The position numbers were made by a program, and so were the translations under genes. Below are positions 44,809-53,842 of a stretch of DNA of 64,000 nt, piece after piece (position 1 is the first letter of the stretch; every line of letters begins with the position of its first letter). Origin of the DNA: an uncultured Flavobacteriaceae bacterium. GTDB lineage: Bacteria; Bacteroidota; Bacteroidia; Flavobacteriales; Flavobacteriaceae. The stretch is from positions 1 through 64,000 of the forward strand of contig CANKYF010000009.1 of assembly GCA_947487895.1 (NCBI GenBank), given 5' to 3'. The notes beneath the pieces are model-generated. The model did not search any database and was not told where the DNA came from. It was given only the letters and a program-made list of their open reading frames with translations.

Positions 44809-47800
44809 TTATTTTTTAAACTTATATGTGTCTACTAGTGTATCGTTTTTTAGAATTAATAACAAATTGTCTTCTTTCATAGGTAGGCTAGCAGCACCTT
44901 TAATTTGAGAGTTAAAAGGCGTTATTCCAAAGTCTGAAACAGGTTTAAATGTTTTAGTGTTTTTAAGTATGTAGCCTTTTAAAGAAGAGTAACTACCGTG
45001 ATAAGCGCTTACCTTAAATGAGTTACCACTTACCAGTAGTTGTGATTCATTATTTATTTTAATAGCATTAAAAGCATTAATTGGAGCTAGCTGAAACTCT
45101 GAAGGTAATGGTATAAATTTATCAAAATTACCATTGTTGTTTTCTAAATAACCAGAGGCTAAATTATTGACTTCAAATGCGGTTGCTGTTTTTATGGCAT
45201 CATCACCAACAATATCTTCAACTGATTTTAAGGCAAAATCTTTATAAGTTAAGAATTTCTTTTTTAGAGTTATCATTTGGGATGCTAGTTCATCTTTGGA
45301 GTATATGGGGTAATATTTACCATCTATATTATAGGCTACTATAGTCTCCTTTTTTCCGTTTTTGTCAAAATCATTGTAATACATTTTAAGTGTGCCGGAA
45401 TTAATGCTAAACTTGGTGTTTAAACCCCAGTTACCCAAAATAATGTCTTGATCTCCATCTTCATCAATATCATAAGTGGTTACAGATTGCCATAACCCGT
45501 TCATGTTTTTAGTAGTTACTTTTAATTCTTCTAATGAATTACCTGAATTGATGAAAATTTTAGGAACATCCCATTCTGTAGCTACAATTAAATCTTTAGA
45601 ACCATCATTATTTATGTCTTTCCAAACAGCATCATTTACTTTAGAAACCAATTTAAATGTTTCATCTTTTGTAAAGTTGCCTTGTCCGTCATTTTTTAAA
45701 AGGAAAGATGCTACGCTTTCTCCAAAATCTAGCGGATTAGATAAATTACCAACAAACAAATCCATATCGCCATCAGCATCATAATCATAGGAGCTCACAC
45801 AAGATGTTACTAAAGTGTTGCCAGGAAGTTTACCTTCAGATTTTTCAAAATTACCATTAGTATTTATATAAAGTCTGTCTTCTAAATATTTCTTTGAGCT
45901 TTTAGCTAAAGGATTAATCCCTGAACCTACATAAAGGTCTAAATCTCCATCATTATCAACATCAATAAAATGAGCTGTATTATCTTCACAAATTTTGTCT
46001 GTAGCTAAGGTTGGTGTGTCTTTTCTTTGTAATTCAATACCATTATTTAGAAATAATGCAGCTTCTTGTCCTGAAGCATTACCAATAAAAACATCGTTAA
46101 ATCCATTATTATCTATATCTCCAATAGCAAACGCTGGTCCTTGCTTAGAAATCATGTAAGGAATTAGTCTTTGACGATAGAAATCTATGTAGCTATCTTC
46201 TTGATGTCTAAATTTAAAACTAGTATCTTTTTTGAAGTATGCCTTAGTGCTCAAAGGCTTGAATTGATAATTAATGCCAGATGTTTTGTATGTGATTTCT
46301 AAATTTTGATTGTGCTTAGGATTCACAATAGTTTGTAATGTATGATTAGGCCAAATAACACGAATGGAATCTACTTTATTGATAGTATCTAAACCGAAGG
46401 TTAATTTACTTTCTATTGAAGAGATAAACCCTCTAGATTTTTGTAGCTCTTTTACTTGTATGTTATTATTGGCGTATACAATTACTCTAGAGCCTATACC
46501 TTCAATGTTTTTGTCTTTATAAATTAAAGAGACTGAAATATAATTTTTACCAGTGGTAGTATTTTCAAAAATACTGGCTGTTTCATTTAAGTTATTTAAT
46601 ACTAAATCTAAATCGCCATCTAAATCTAAATCTGCATAAACAGCACCGTTTGATAAGGATGGTTTACTATTTATCCAATCCCCTGTTTTATTTACAAATT
46701 TGTTAGAATTTCCTTGAAAAATTTCATTAGCTATTTTTCCACTAGGCATTTCATTAAGCGATTCATACATCCAAGAATTATCTTTAGATTTTTTCTTGTT
46801 TCTATATTTTGTTGAAATAAACTTTGTGAAATCTAAATCATTTGGTCTGCGTAGAATACCATTAGCAATAAAAAGATCTTGATGCGTATCATTATTAAAA
46901 TCAGCAATAAGAGATGCCCAACTCCAATCTGTATTAGAAACATTGTTTATAATGGCTTGTTCAGAAAAGTGAGTGCCATTATTGCTAACGTGTAGCATGT
47001 TTCTGGTGTATTGGTTTTTATAGCCTAATCTTCTAAGTTGATTTTCAGAATTTAGCATAACGTCTTCTCCTTCAGATTCTTTAATGGCTCTTTCATCACT
47101 TGGTAACATATCTAGTGTGATTAAATCCATGTAGCCATCTTTATTAATATCGGCAGCATCGCTACCCATAGAAAAACGACTTGTCACCGAAAAAGAGTGC
47201 TCTAACCTTTCTGTAAAACTTCCATCTTGGTTATTTAAATAGTAATAATCATCTTCATGAAAATCATTACAAACATAAATATCTTCCCACCCATCGTTAT
47301 TAAAATCTGCTATTGAGGCACTTAAACCATACCCATTTGCACCTCCGTAAATATTAGCTGATTCACTAGCATTTACAAATTTTCCATTTTCATTTTTAAA
47401 TAAAATATCGCCAACTAAGGGTACGCGTTTTTTTCTTATATCTGCTGGTCCATGAGCATCTGCATTATGTATAGCATGATTAACTAAATACATATCTAAA
47501 TCACCATCTTTATCATAATCGAAAAAATAAGATTGAGTGGAGTATCCTTCATAATCTAAACCGTATTCTTTAGACTTTTCGCTAAAAGTGCCATCACCAT
47601 TATTTATAAATAATTCGTTATGCCCCTTAAAATCTAATAATTTTGAAATGGCGCAAACGTAGATGTCAAGAAATCCGTCACCATTTATATCTGCCATCGT
47701 AACACCAGAATTCCAACTAGAGTTTCCAGATATTCCTGAAACATTAGAAATGTCTTTAAATTTTAATCCTCCTTCATTGAGGTATAATTTATTCTTGTTT

Positions 47801-48054
47801 TGGTTTGAAACAAAAAAGAGATCTGGTAAATTATCATTATTTATATCACCAACAGCTACACCACCTCCATTGTAGTAGTATATATAATTAATAATATTGT
47901 GTTCATTGTCTTCCTTAATATCATTGCTAAAACTGATGCCCGATTTTTTGCTTGGCACTTCCTTAAAAAGGAAATTTGTATCATTTTCTTTTTTACTGGT
48001 ACAACTTAAACAAATGATCCCCAGTGTAAAAAATGAAATTAATCTTTGAAACAT
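44809..48054 (-). CDS. FG-GAP/VCBS repeat lipoprotein with UnbV/ASPIC domain (CRTAC1-like)
   Basis: 1081 residues from the ATG at 48054, which gives the leader MFQRLISFFTLGIICLSC and lipobox Cys18; a longer frame from 48159 adds 35 residues before the leader and is rejected. It holds many DxNxDGxxDLxxxN calcium-binding FG-GAP repeats (DINNDNLPDLFFVSN, DINGDGFLDIYVC, DVDNDGDLDLYVGSG) and an ASPIC/UnbV-like piece (GIGSRVIVYANN ... SKLTFGLDTINKVDSIRVIW). Large surface propeller, function unknown, first gene of a pair with the haloperoxidase. Confidence 0.88.
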   Translation of the reverse strand: MFQRLISFFTLGIICLSCTSKKENDTNFLFKEVPSKKSGISFSNDIKEDNEHNIINYIYYYNGGGVAVGDINNDNLPDLFFVSNQNKNKLYLNEGGLKFKDISNVSGISGNSSWNSGVTMADINGDGFLDIYVCAISKLLDFKGHNELFINNGDGTFSEKSKEYGLDYEGYSTQSYFFDYDKDGDLDMYLVNHAIHNADAHGPADIRKKRVPLVGDILFKNENGKFVNASESANIYGGANGYGLSASIADFNNDGWEDIYVCNDFHEDDYYYLNNQDGSFTERLEHSFSVTSRFSMGSDAADINKDGYMDLITLDMLPSDERAIKESEGEDVMLNSENQLRRLGYKNQYTRNMLHVSNNGTHFSEQAIINNVSNTDWSWASLIADFNNDTHQDLFIANGILRRPNDLDFTKFISTKYRNKKKSKDNSWMYESLNEMPSGKIANEIFQGNSNKFVNKTGDWINSKPSLSNGAVYADLDLDGDLDLVLNNLNETASIFENTTTGKNYISVSLIYKDKNIEGIGSRVIVYANNNIQVKELQKSRGFISSIESKLTFGLDTINKVDSIRVIWPNHTLQTIVNPKHNQNLEITYKTSGINYQFKPLSTKAYFKKDTSFKFRHQEDSYIDFYRQRLIPYMISKQGPAFAIGDIDNNGFNDVFIGNASGQEAALFLNNGIELQRKDTPTLATDKICEDNTAHFIDVDNDGDLDLYVGSGINPLAKSSKKYLEDRLYINTNGNFEKSEGKLPGNTLVTSCVSSYDYDADGDMDLFVGNLSNPLDFGESVASFLLKNDGQGNFTKDETFKLVSKVNDAVWKDINNDGSKDLIVATEWDVPKIFINSGNSLEELKVTTKNMNGLWQSVTTYDIDEDGDQDIILGNWGLNTKFSINSGTLKMYYNDFDKNGKKETIVAYNIDGKYYPIYSKDELASQMITLKKKFLTYKDFALKSVEDIVGDDAIKTATAFEVNNLASGYLENNNGNFDKFIPLPSEFQLAPINAFNAIKINNESQLLVSGNSFKVSAYHGSYSSLKGYILKNTKTFKPVSDFGITPFNSQIKGAASLPMKEDNLLLILKNDTLVDTYKFKK

Positions 48055-48170
48055 ACAAAAAGATAAGTGATAGTTTAGAAATTTTTTTAAAATCGAACAA
48101 AGTGAAGATTTAGCTTCCAATATAGAAAAAAACTTTAAAAAATCGTACTTTTCGGTCATAGTTTTAATTC

Positions 48171-48647
48171 ATGAAGTACATTCTCATTTTCTTAATAATA
48201 GTTGCTTTTACTTCTTGTAAATATTTTGATGTTGAAAAAACAACTTCGGAAGCTATTTTAAATGAAGAATTAAAAACTTTTGATTGGAATGATGTAGATG
48301 TCTACCCATCTTTTACAAAGTGTGATTCTTTAGAACAGAAATATGAAAAGATGTACTGTTTTCAATACGTATTAAAGAAACAAATTTTTGTAGCTCTTGA
48401 TAATGAGGCTATTGTTGTAACTAATGATGTTAATGATACTGTAAATTTAAAATTTCAAGTGTCTGAAACAGGAAAACTCTCTTTAATAGGCTCTAAAATG
48501 GACAGTTTAACTAAAGAAGAAATTCCAAATTTAGAACATATTATAACAGAAAGCTTGAGTGGTTTACCTAAAATTTATCCAGCTATAAAACGAGGCCAAC
48601 AAGTAAAAACAGAATTTGAATTACCAGTAATTATTAATGTAGAGTAG
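48171..48647 (+). CDS. Small lipoprotein, possibly TonB-C-like domain
   Basis: 158 residues with leader MKYILIFLIIVAFTSC, lipobox Cys16. The C-terminal half (TVNLKFQVSETGKLSLIG, LPKIYPAIKRGQQVKTEFEL, PVIINV) resembles the TonB C-terminal-like fold used by many small Bacteroidota lipoproteins. Divergent from the FG-GAP gene. Function unknown. Confidence 0.6.
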   Translation: MKYILIFLIIVAFTSCKYFDVEKTTSEAILNEELKTFDWNDVDVYPSFTKCDSLEQKYEKMYCFQYVLKKQIFVALDNEAIVVTNDVNDTVNLKFQVSETGKLSLIGSKMDSLTKEEIPNLEHIITESLSGLPKIYPAIKRGQQVKTEFELPVIINVE

Positions 48648-48660
48648 AATTAATGAAATC

Positions 48661-48727
48661 GTCACTTCGAGTGTCACGCTAAAGGCGTGATTGTACTTCG
48701 ACAAGCTCAGCATAAATATCGAGAAGT
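48661..48727. repeat. Palindromic intergenic repeat, copy R1
   Basis: Outer arms ACTTCGA (48664-48670) and TCGAGAAGT (48719-48727) enclose a perfect stem TCACGC/GCGTGA (48674-48679 and 48685-48690) and TTGTACTTCGACAAGCTCAGC. Flanks and several internal blocks recur in R2 at 57875. Confidence 0.75.
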
Positions 48728-48750
48728 AATTAAACAGTTGTTGTAGAGGC

Positions 48751-49485
48751 TTAAAATCTAACAGCTAATTTTCTTAATAATCTTAAAACTTCTGCATATA
48801 ACCAAACGAGAGTAACTAACAATCCCCAGGTTGCTAACCATTCTTTATATTTTTCAGATGTATGCTTGTGGCGTTCAATGTAATCAAAGTCTAAAAGCAG
48901 TGATAAAGCTGCAAAAACAACTGCCAAAACATTAAAAATAATAGCAAACCAAGAAGTTCCCCAAATAAATACATTTATTCCAAAGAAAGCTAAAATCCAT
49001 GAGATGATATAAATAACAAAAATACTTGCCGCAACAGTTATAATCACACTTCTTAGCTTCTTAGTAACTACAATAAGTTTTGTTTGATAGAGGATAAGCA
49101 TCACCAAAAAAGTAACCATAGTAATGCCTATAGCTTGATATGGTAAATTAGGGAAACGTGCATGAGCATAAGCACTCATGCCTCCTAAAAAGAATCCTTT
49201 TGCAAGCGCATAAAATGGTACTAAAATATGTGCCCAATGTTTTCTAATTGAAATAACAATACTAATTACAATTGAAGCTAGCATGCCACCCATAGAAAAC
49301 CATTTTATATCAACACCATCATTATAAAGTTTCCAAACCCCAATAGAAATACAAATGATAATAAAAATTGAAAACATCGATTTTTTAAAAATACCTGAAA
49401 CGGTCATGTTTTTTGATGTATCATAATTACTATCAAAAAAGTGTTTGGTAAAGGCTGGATTTGAAGTTTTATTTAAAAAATTCAT
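48751..49485 (-). CDS. Bax inhibitor-1/YccA family membrane protein
   Basis: 244 residues with seven predicted membrane helices. PYQAIGITMVTFLVMLILY and the C-terminal LLDFDYIERHKHTSEKYKEW then WATWGLLVTLVWLYAEVLRL-type end fit the YccA/TMBIM-like group of Bacteroidota. Inner membrane; in relatives it is tied to FtsH or to calcium leak, not shown here. Single gene. Confidence 0.85.
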   Translation of the reverse strand: MNFLNKTSNPAFTKHFFDSNYDTSKNMTVSGIFKKSMFSIFIIICISIGVWKLYNDGVDIKWFSMGGMLASIVISIVISIRKHWAHILVPFYALAKGFFLGGMSAYAHARFPNLPYQAIGITMVTFLVMLILYQTKLIVVTKKLRSVIITVAASIFVIYIISWILAFFGINVFIWGTSWFAIIFNVLAVVFAALSLLLDFDYIERHKHTSEKYKEWLATWGLLVTLVWLYAEVLRLLRKLAVRF

Positions 49486-49518
49486 TAATTAAAACTAATG
49501 AAAAATTATGAATTAAAT

Positions 49519-50649
49519 TTACTTTTTAAAAGTTCTGCCTTTCCATTTATAGTTTTTAAATATCGATAAAAAAGCGATGTATACACTAAAAAACGGATAT
49601 ACCATAAAAGCGATAGGGTAGTTTAAAAGCGCTTCACTTTGATTAAAAAAACGAGCCGTTTTAAAAATTAAGAGCACATCTATACTAAACTTTATAACTA
49701 ATACATATGCTAAATGTTTAAAGTTGAAAATGCCTAAAATTGAAAACATACTTAAAACTATAACCATAGCATTGGTAAGTAAAACAATAAGTCCAGTGAG
49801 TTTGCCAAACCAGTTGTTATAAGCACTGGCTTTGGATGCCCATCGTAGGCGTTGTTCAATGAGTTCCATCCATGATTGTTCTGGTTTGGTGATTACTACA
49901 GCTTGCGAGCTTTTTAAATAGTGTAAGTTTTTAGGATAGGCTTTTGATACTTTTTCTAAAAAGAAAATATCATCGCCACTTGCAATATTGGTGTTGCCCT
50001 CAAATCCGTTTAACTCTTTAAATAATGCTTTTTTGTAAGCAAAGTTAGCACCATTGCACATAAAAGGTTTATTAATACCAAAAGCACCAATAGTGGCTCC
50101 TTGTAGACTTAAGATGTCTAAAAGCTGAAACCTTTTTAAAAACGAGTTTGTAGAATGATACGTTACAGGTGCTACTATACACTTAGAATTGTTTTTTTGA
50201 ATGAATTCATTAAAAGTGTCTAACCAATATTTTGGCAAAATACAATCTGCATCTGTAGTTAGAATCCATTCATATTTACTTTGTTTTATAGCTGAGGTTA
50301 TGGCGTCTTTCTTGGGCGAATTAGTAAGCCTTTGATTTTTAATTATTTTAATGTTGACTTGAGGGTTTTCGCTTTGCGAAAATGTATTTATAATTTCAAC
50401 AGAATCATCATTAGATACATCATCAACAAGAATGATTTCATAAAGATGTTTGGGGTATTCTAAATCATGAATAGACTTTAGTAAATTAGGAAGGTTTTTT
50501 GCTTCATTTCTAAACGGAATAATAATAGTAAACTTAGTTTTGGAGGGAATATCTTTAAGGCTAAAATTTTTAATTTTATCAAAACCCACTACAAAGCTTC
50601 CTATTAAAAATAGATATAAAAGTATAATAACAAAGCTTGTAATAATCAT
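49519..50649 (-). CDS. Family 2 glycosyltransferase with membrane segments
   Basis: 376 residues. GT-A fold with FTIIIPFRNEAKNLPNLL, IILVDDVSNDDS, TTDADCILP (the metal-binding Asp pair), SGDDIFFLEKV and the acceptor motif QRLRWASKA. One membrane helix near the N-terminus and three near the C-terminus. Resembles HpnI/CrtQ-type membrane glycosyltransferases. It overlaps the next gene upstream by four bases (ATGA at 50646-50649), so they are translationally coupled and may share a lipid-linked substrate. Confidence 0.88.
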   Translation of the reverse strand: MIITSFVIILLYLFLIGSFVVGFDKIKNFSLKDIPSKTKFTIIIPFRNEAKNLPNLLKSIHDLEYPKHLYEIILVDDVSNDDSVEIINTFSQSENPQVNIKIIKNQRLTNSPKKDAITSAIKQSKYEWILTTDADCILPKYWLDTFNEFIQKNNSKCIVAPVTYHSTNSFLKRFQLLDILSLQGATIGAFGINKPFMCNGANFAYKKALFKELNGFEGNTNIASGDDIFFLEKVSKAYPKNLHYLKSSQAVVITKPEQSWMELIEQRLRWASKASAYNNWFGKLTGLIVLLTNAMVIVLSMFSILGIFNFKHLAYVLVIKFSIDVLLIFKTARFFNQSEALLNYPIAFMVYPFFSVYIAFLSIFKNYKWKGRTFKK

Positions 50650-51620
50650 GTCTCGTCTAAATTTTTAGGAAGGTTAAAATTTAGTACATAATAACTGCCA
50701 AATATACTAGGTATTACAAAATTAAGAATCCACATAAGTGTGGTGATACTTAAAATAGTCAATTCATCTACATGTATAAAAGTAAATAGATACAAGGCTA
50801 CACTTCCTTTTATAATAACATCAAAAATGAAAATGGAGGGTACTATTGACGATAAAAAATACATTGAAGTTATAAGTACCATAGCATCAAAATAATCTAT
50901 TTCAATTTTAAATATGATCAACAATAAGTAAAACTGAAAAGAAAAAATGAGATATCTGGTAACAGATAACACCAATGAAGCGGTTAAAACAGGTTTTGGA
51001 AGTTCTAAAATGAAGTTTTTTATTTTTTCTATAGAAAACCCTTTAATACGGTATTTGGTGTTTTTAATACCAAAACCAATAATAATTAGAAATACTACTC
51101 CTATTATTACTAGTCTTGAAACTCTCAAATAATTAATACTAATATTGTATTTAGAGATTAAGAAGTATAACCCAACAATTCCAAAAATAGTGGTTGCAAA
51201 CATTTGAGACATATTGCTTATTAAGTTAGCTAAAACCACTTTTTTTCTAAAATTTGAAGTAAAGTAAATGGCTTTTGCACCATATTCTCCAATTCTATTG
51301 GGAGTAAGAAGGGAGGCGGTTAAAGCCCCTAAGCTCTGCTCAAGTGCTGTTTTAAAAGTGATATTTTTAAAAAGAGCCACTAGTTTTTGCCATTTTAAAA
51401 CTTCAAAAAACCAGTTTAAAAGTGTTAAGATGCATAGAAAACTTATATTTTTATATGAGAAGATGTTGTTTGCAGATAAAAAATCTACAAAAGCAGAAAA
51501 ATTTAATTGCGTATTAGACGTTAGTTTATTAAAAATGAAATAAAGTGCCCCTATAACTATGCTGAGTTTTGTCAGCACAAAAAAGAATTGCTTAGTTTTG
51601 TAGGGTAGTAAATTATTCAT
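50646..51620 (-). CDS. Flippase-like LPG_synthase_TM (UPF0104) membrane protein
   Basis: 324 residues with about eight membrane helices and the family marker LTPNRIGEYGAKAIYF in an early loop plus YFLSSIVPSIFIFDVIIKG late. These are the traits of the MprF-N/AglD-like UPF0104 family, which often works beside glycosyltransferases. Coupled to the GT2 gene downstream. Confidence 0.82.
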   Translation of the reverse strand: MNNLLPYKTKQFFFVLTKLSIVIGALYFIFNKLTSNTQLNFSAFVDFLSANNIFSYKNISFLCILTLLNWFFEVLKWQKLVALFKNITFKTALEQSLGALTASLLTPNRIGEYGAKAIYFTSNFRKKVVLANLISNMSQMFATTIFGIVGLYFLISKYNISINYLRVSRLVIIGVVFLIIIGFGIKNTKYRIKGFSIEKIKNFILELPKPVLTASLVLSVTRYLIFSFQFYLLLIIFKIEIDYFDAMVLITSMYFLSSIVPSIFIFDVIIKGSVALYLFTFIHVDELTILSITTLMWILNFVIPSIFGSYYVLNFNLPKNLDET

Positions 51621-51647
51621 GCGTACAAATTAAATCAATATTTAGGT

Positions 51648-52286
51648 ATGATATCAAGTTTTAGAATTTATAGGACAATTTTTTGTTTAATAGGTTCTTT
51701 ATTATGTATTTCTATAGGAACGTCCCAAAATGATACTAGCCGTATTAAACTGCAATTTGCTTTAGGTTTAAATAGTCCTTCAAGTAATGGGTTTGTTGAA
51801 GATTTTGAAGGAAAATCTATTAATTTCCCAACAATAGACTTAGGGGTGCAATATATGTTCAAACCAAGATTTGGTGCAAAATTAGATTATGCTTTTAATA
51901 GAATTTCTAATGTAGATAATACGCCTGTGTTTAAGGTGAATTATACAAGATTTAATGCTTTGTTAGTCTATGATGCTAATGGTGTTTTAGAATTACCTCC
52001 TAGATTTGGCATGTTTTTACAAGCAGGGCCTGGTTATTCCATGGTAAAACCGTTAGACAACTATACGCAAAATAATGAGTCATTTTTCAACATCATGGCA
52101 GGAGTACAACTTCATTATGGTATTTCAGATACTTTATCTCTTTTCACAGATGTTTCTTATATAAATGGGTTTAGTGAAGATTTTGATCCTGTAGCCAGTG
52201 GAGCTGGTTCTTTTAATGGAAATATACTAGCGATAACTTTTGGAGCTTCTATTTCTTTAAGTGGGTGTTATTTTTGTGATCAATAA
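51648..52286 (+). CDS. Outer-membrane beta-barrel protein
   Basis: 212 residues with a signal peptide (LCISIGTSQ) and alternating amphipathic strands (IDLGVQYMFKPRFGAKLDYA, RFGMFLQAGPGYSMVKPL, ILAITFGASISL), an eight-stranded OmpA-N/porin-like barrel. A short Cys-containing end (GCYFCDQ) is unusual. Its stop overlaps the ruvC start by one base. Function unknown. Confidence 0.7.
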   Translation: MISSFRIYRTIFCLIGSLLCISIGTSQNDTSRIKLQFALGLNSPSSNGFVEDFEGKSINFPTIDLGVQYMFKPRFGAKLDYAFNRISNVDNTPVFKVNYTRFNALLVYDANGVLELPPRFGMFLQAGPGYSMVKPLDNYTQNNESFFNIMAGVQLHYGISDTLSLFTDVSYINGFSEDFDPVASGAGSFNGNILAITFGASISLSGCYFCDQ

Positions 52287-52837
52287 TGGCAGAAGAAAAA
52301 ATAATTTTAGGGATAGACCCAGGAACAACCATTATGGGGTTCGGGCTTATAAAAGTTGTTGGGAAACAGATGCAATTTCTGCAATTAAATGAATTGGACT
52401 TAAAAAAATACGATGACCATTATCTAAAACTAAAACTCATCTTTGAACGTACCATTGAACTTATTGATACGCACAACCCAGACGAAATAGCTATTGAAGC
52501 GCCTTTTTTTGGTAAAAACGTGCAAAGTATGTTAAAACTAGGTAGAGCACAAGGTGTAGCCATGGCCGCTGGTTTAAGTAGAGAAATACCAATAACAGAA
52601 TATTTACCCAAAAAAATCAAAATGGCCATTACAGGTAATGGTAATGCCAGTAAAGAACAAGTGGCTAAAATGCTTCAAAGTATGTTAGGATTAAAAACGT
52701 TGCCTAAAAACTTAGATGCTACTGATGGTTTAGCAGCGGCTGTTTGTCACTTTTATAACTCAGGTCGTGTGCAGGTTGGTAAAAGTTATTCCGGGTGGTC
52801 GGCTTTTGTGAAGCAAAATCAAGATAGGGTTAAATAA
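52286..52837 (+). CDS. ruvC: Crossover junction endodeoxyribonuclease RuvC
   Basis: 183 residues. The four acidic active-site residues are all present: Asp11 (LGIDPGTT), Glu71 (AIEAPFFGKNVQSML), Asp144 and Asp147 (LDATDGLAAAVCHF). It cuts Holliday junctions as a dimer, with RuvAB. Starts on the last base of the upstream stop (TAATG), a tight coupling to a barrel gene that is unrelated in function. Confidence 0.97.
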   Translation: MAEEKIILGIDPGTTIMGFGLIKVVGKQMQFLQLNELDLKKYDDHYLKLKLIFERTIELIDTHNPDEIAIEAPFFGKNVQSMLKLGRAQGVAMAAGLSREIPITEYLPKKIKMAITGNGNASKEQVAKMLQSMLGLKTLPKNLDATDGLAAAVCHFYNSGRVQVGKSYSGWSAFVKQNQDRVK

Positions 52838-52874
52838 TCTGTAGCTTTTTTCTTTTATTAATAAAGTTTTTTTC

Positions 52875-52882
52875 TACATTTG
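52875..52882 (+). promoter_or_regulatory. -7 promoter box TACATTTG
   Basis: Perfect TAnnTTTG box 28 bases before the ATG at 52911. No clear -33 element. Expected to give a leader of about 20 bases for the lipoprotein gene. Confidence 0.5.
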
Positions 52883-52910
52883 GACTTTCAAAATTTAATT
52901 AAAGTCTAAA

Positions 52911-53783
52911 ATGAAATTTCTTAAAACTCTCACAATTCTTTTTTTTACAATAAGTATAATATCATGTTCTACGGATGGGGATTCCGATGGAATTAGTAAT
53001 AAAGATTCTTTTGAATATAAACATGAAAATGAAGATGTTAAAATTGTAAATTGGAGAGCTGTAAAATCTGAAAATACAATTGAAGTCATCGGTAATTCGG
53101 AAAAAGGAGAAAGTTTTAGTGTTAGGTTTAATGTATATGGTAATTTGAGTGCAGCAACTGTGATTACTGATGAAAAAGACTCTGATGGATTTACAAAAGC
53201 CTATTGGGCATATGAATATTTCAAATCTAACTACTTCAATTTTGAATTATTAGGTTTAGATGAAACAAATAAAAGAGTATCTGTGAAATTCTCTGGAGAT
53301 TTATATGAAGATCAGTATGATATTGATTCTGAAACGAACTATGTTGAAGGAAGTTTTAATGTTGGATATACAGAAGTGACACCGCAAATATTAGGACTAG
53401 AGGTATCTGCTGTAATAGATGGTGATAAATGGTATTCTACCAGTTCTACTTCATCTGGTGGGCTTTCGGGAAGCCCACGTTCATATGAGCATTACAGTGA
53501 TAATGCATATAATTTATCTTATGTTATTATTAATAATAGTTTTGAAACAGGAACTTTTCAATTTGATAGTAATACTTCTTATAATAAAATAACTTTTTCA
53601 AGATATGATCCTAATACAGATGGATTTATTGGATATGAAACGTCTGGAGTATTTACTATTAATGAGCATATTCAAGGTTTTGGTATAAATCAAATAAAAG
53701 GAACATTTTCTTTAACAGCTGTAAATGGAAATGAAACTATTCAAATTACAGATGGGGTCATAAATGATATATATTCGTTCTAA
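52911..53783 (+). CDS. Lipoprotein, function unknown
   Basis: 290 residues with leader MKFLKTLTILFFTISIISC, lipobox Cys19, then an Asp/Ser/Gly-rich spacer. The mature protein is beta-rich (FSVRFNVYGNLSAATVITDE, GLEVSAVIDGDKWYSTSS) with a C-terminal domain resembling DUF6252-type lipoproteins of Flavobacteria. I cannot assign a role. Confidence 0.65.
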   Translation: MKFLKTLTILFFTISIISCSTDGDSDGISNKDSFEYKHENEDVKIVNWRAVKSENTIEVIGNSEKGESFSVRFNVYGNLSAATVITDEKDSDGFTKAYWAYEYFKSNYFNFELLGLDETNKRVSVKFSGDLYEDQYDIDSETNYVEGSFNVGYTEVTPQILGLEVSAVIDGDKWYSTSSTSSGGLSGSPRSYEHYSDNAYNLSYVIINNSFETGTFQFDSNTSYNKITFSRYDPNTDGFIGYETSGVFTINEHIQGFGINQIKGTFSLTAVNGNETIQITDGVINDIYSF

Positions 53784-53842
53784 TACTAATAAATAATTTT
53801 TAGTAAAAAGAAGACAAGAAGTTTACTATCTTGTCTTTTTTT

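Noticed and set aside
48055-48159. 35-residue N-terminal extension of the FG-GAP lipoprotein
   Set aside because: It would bury the lipoprotein leader; the ATG at 48054 puts the lipobox at residue 18.
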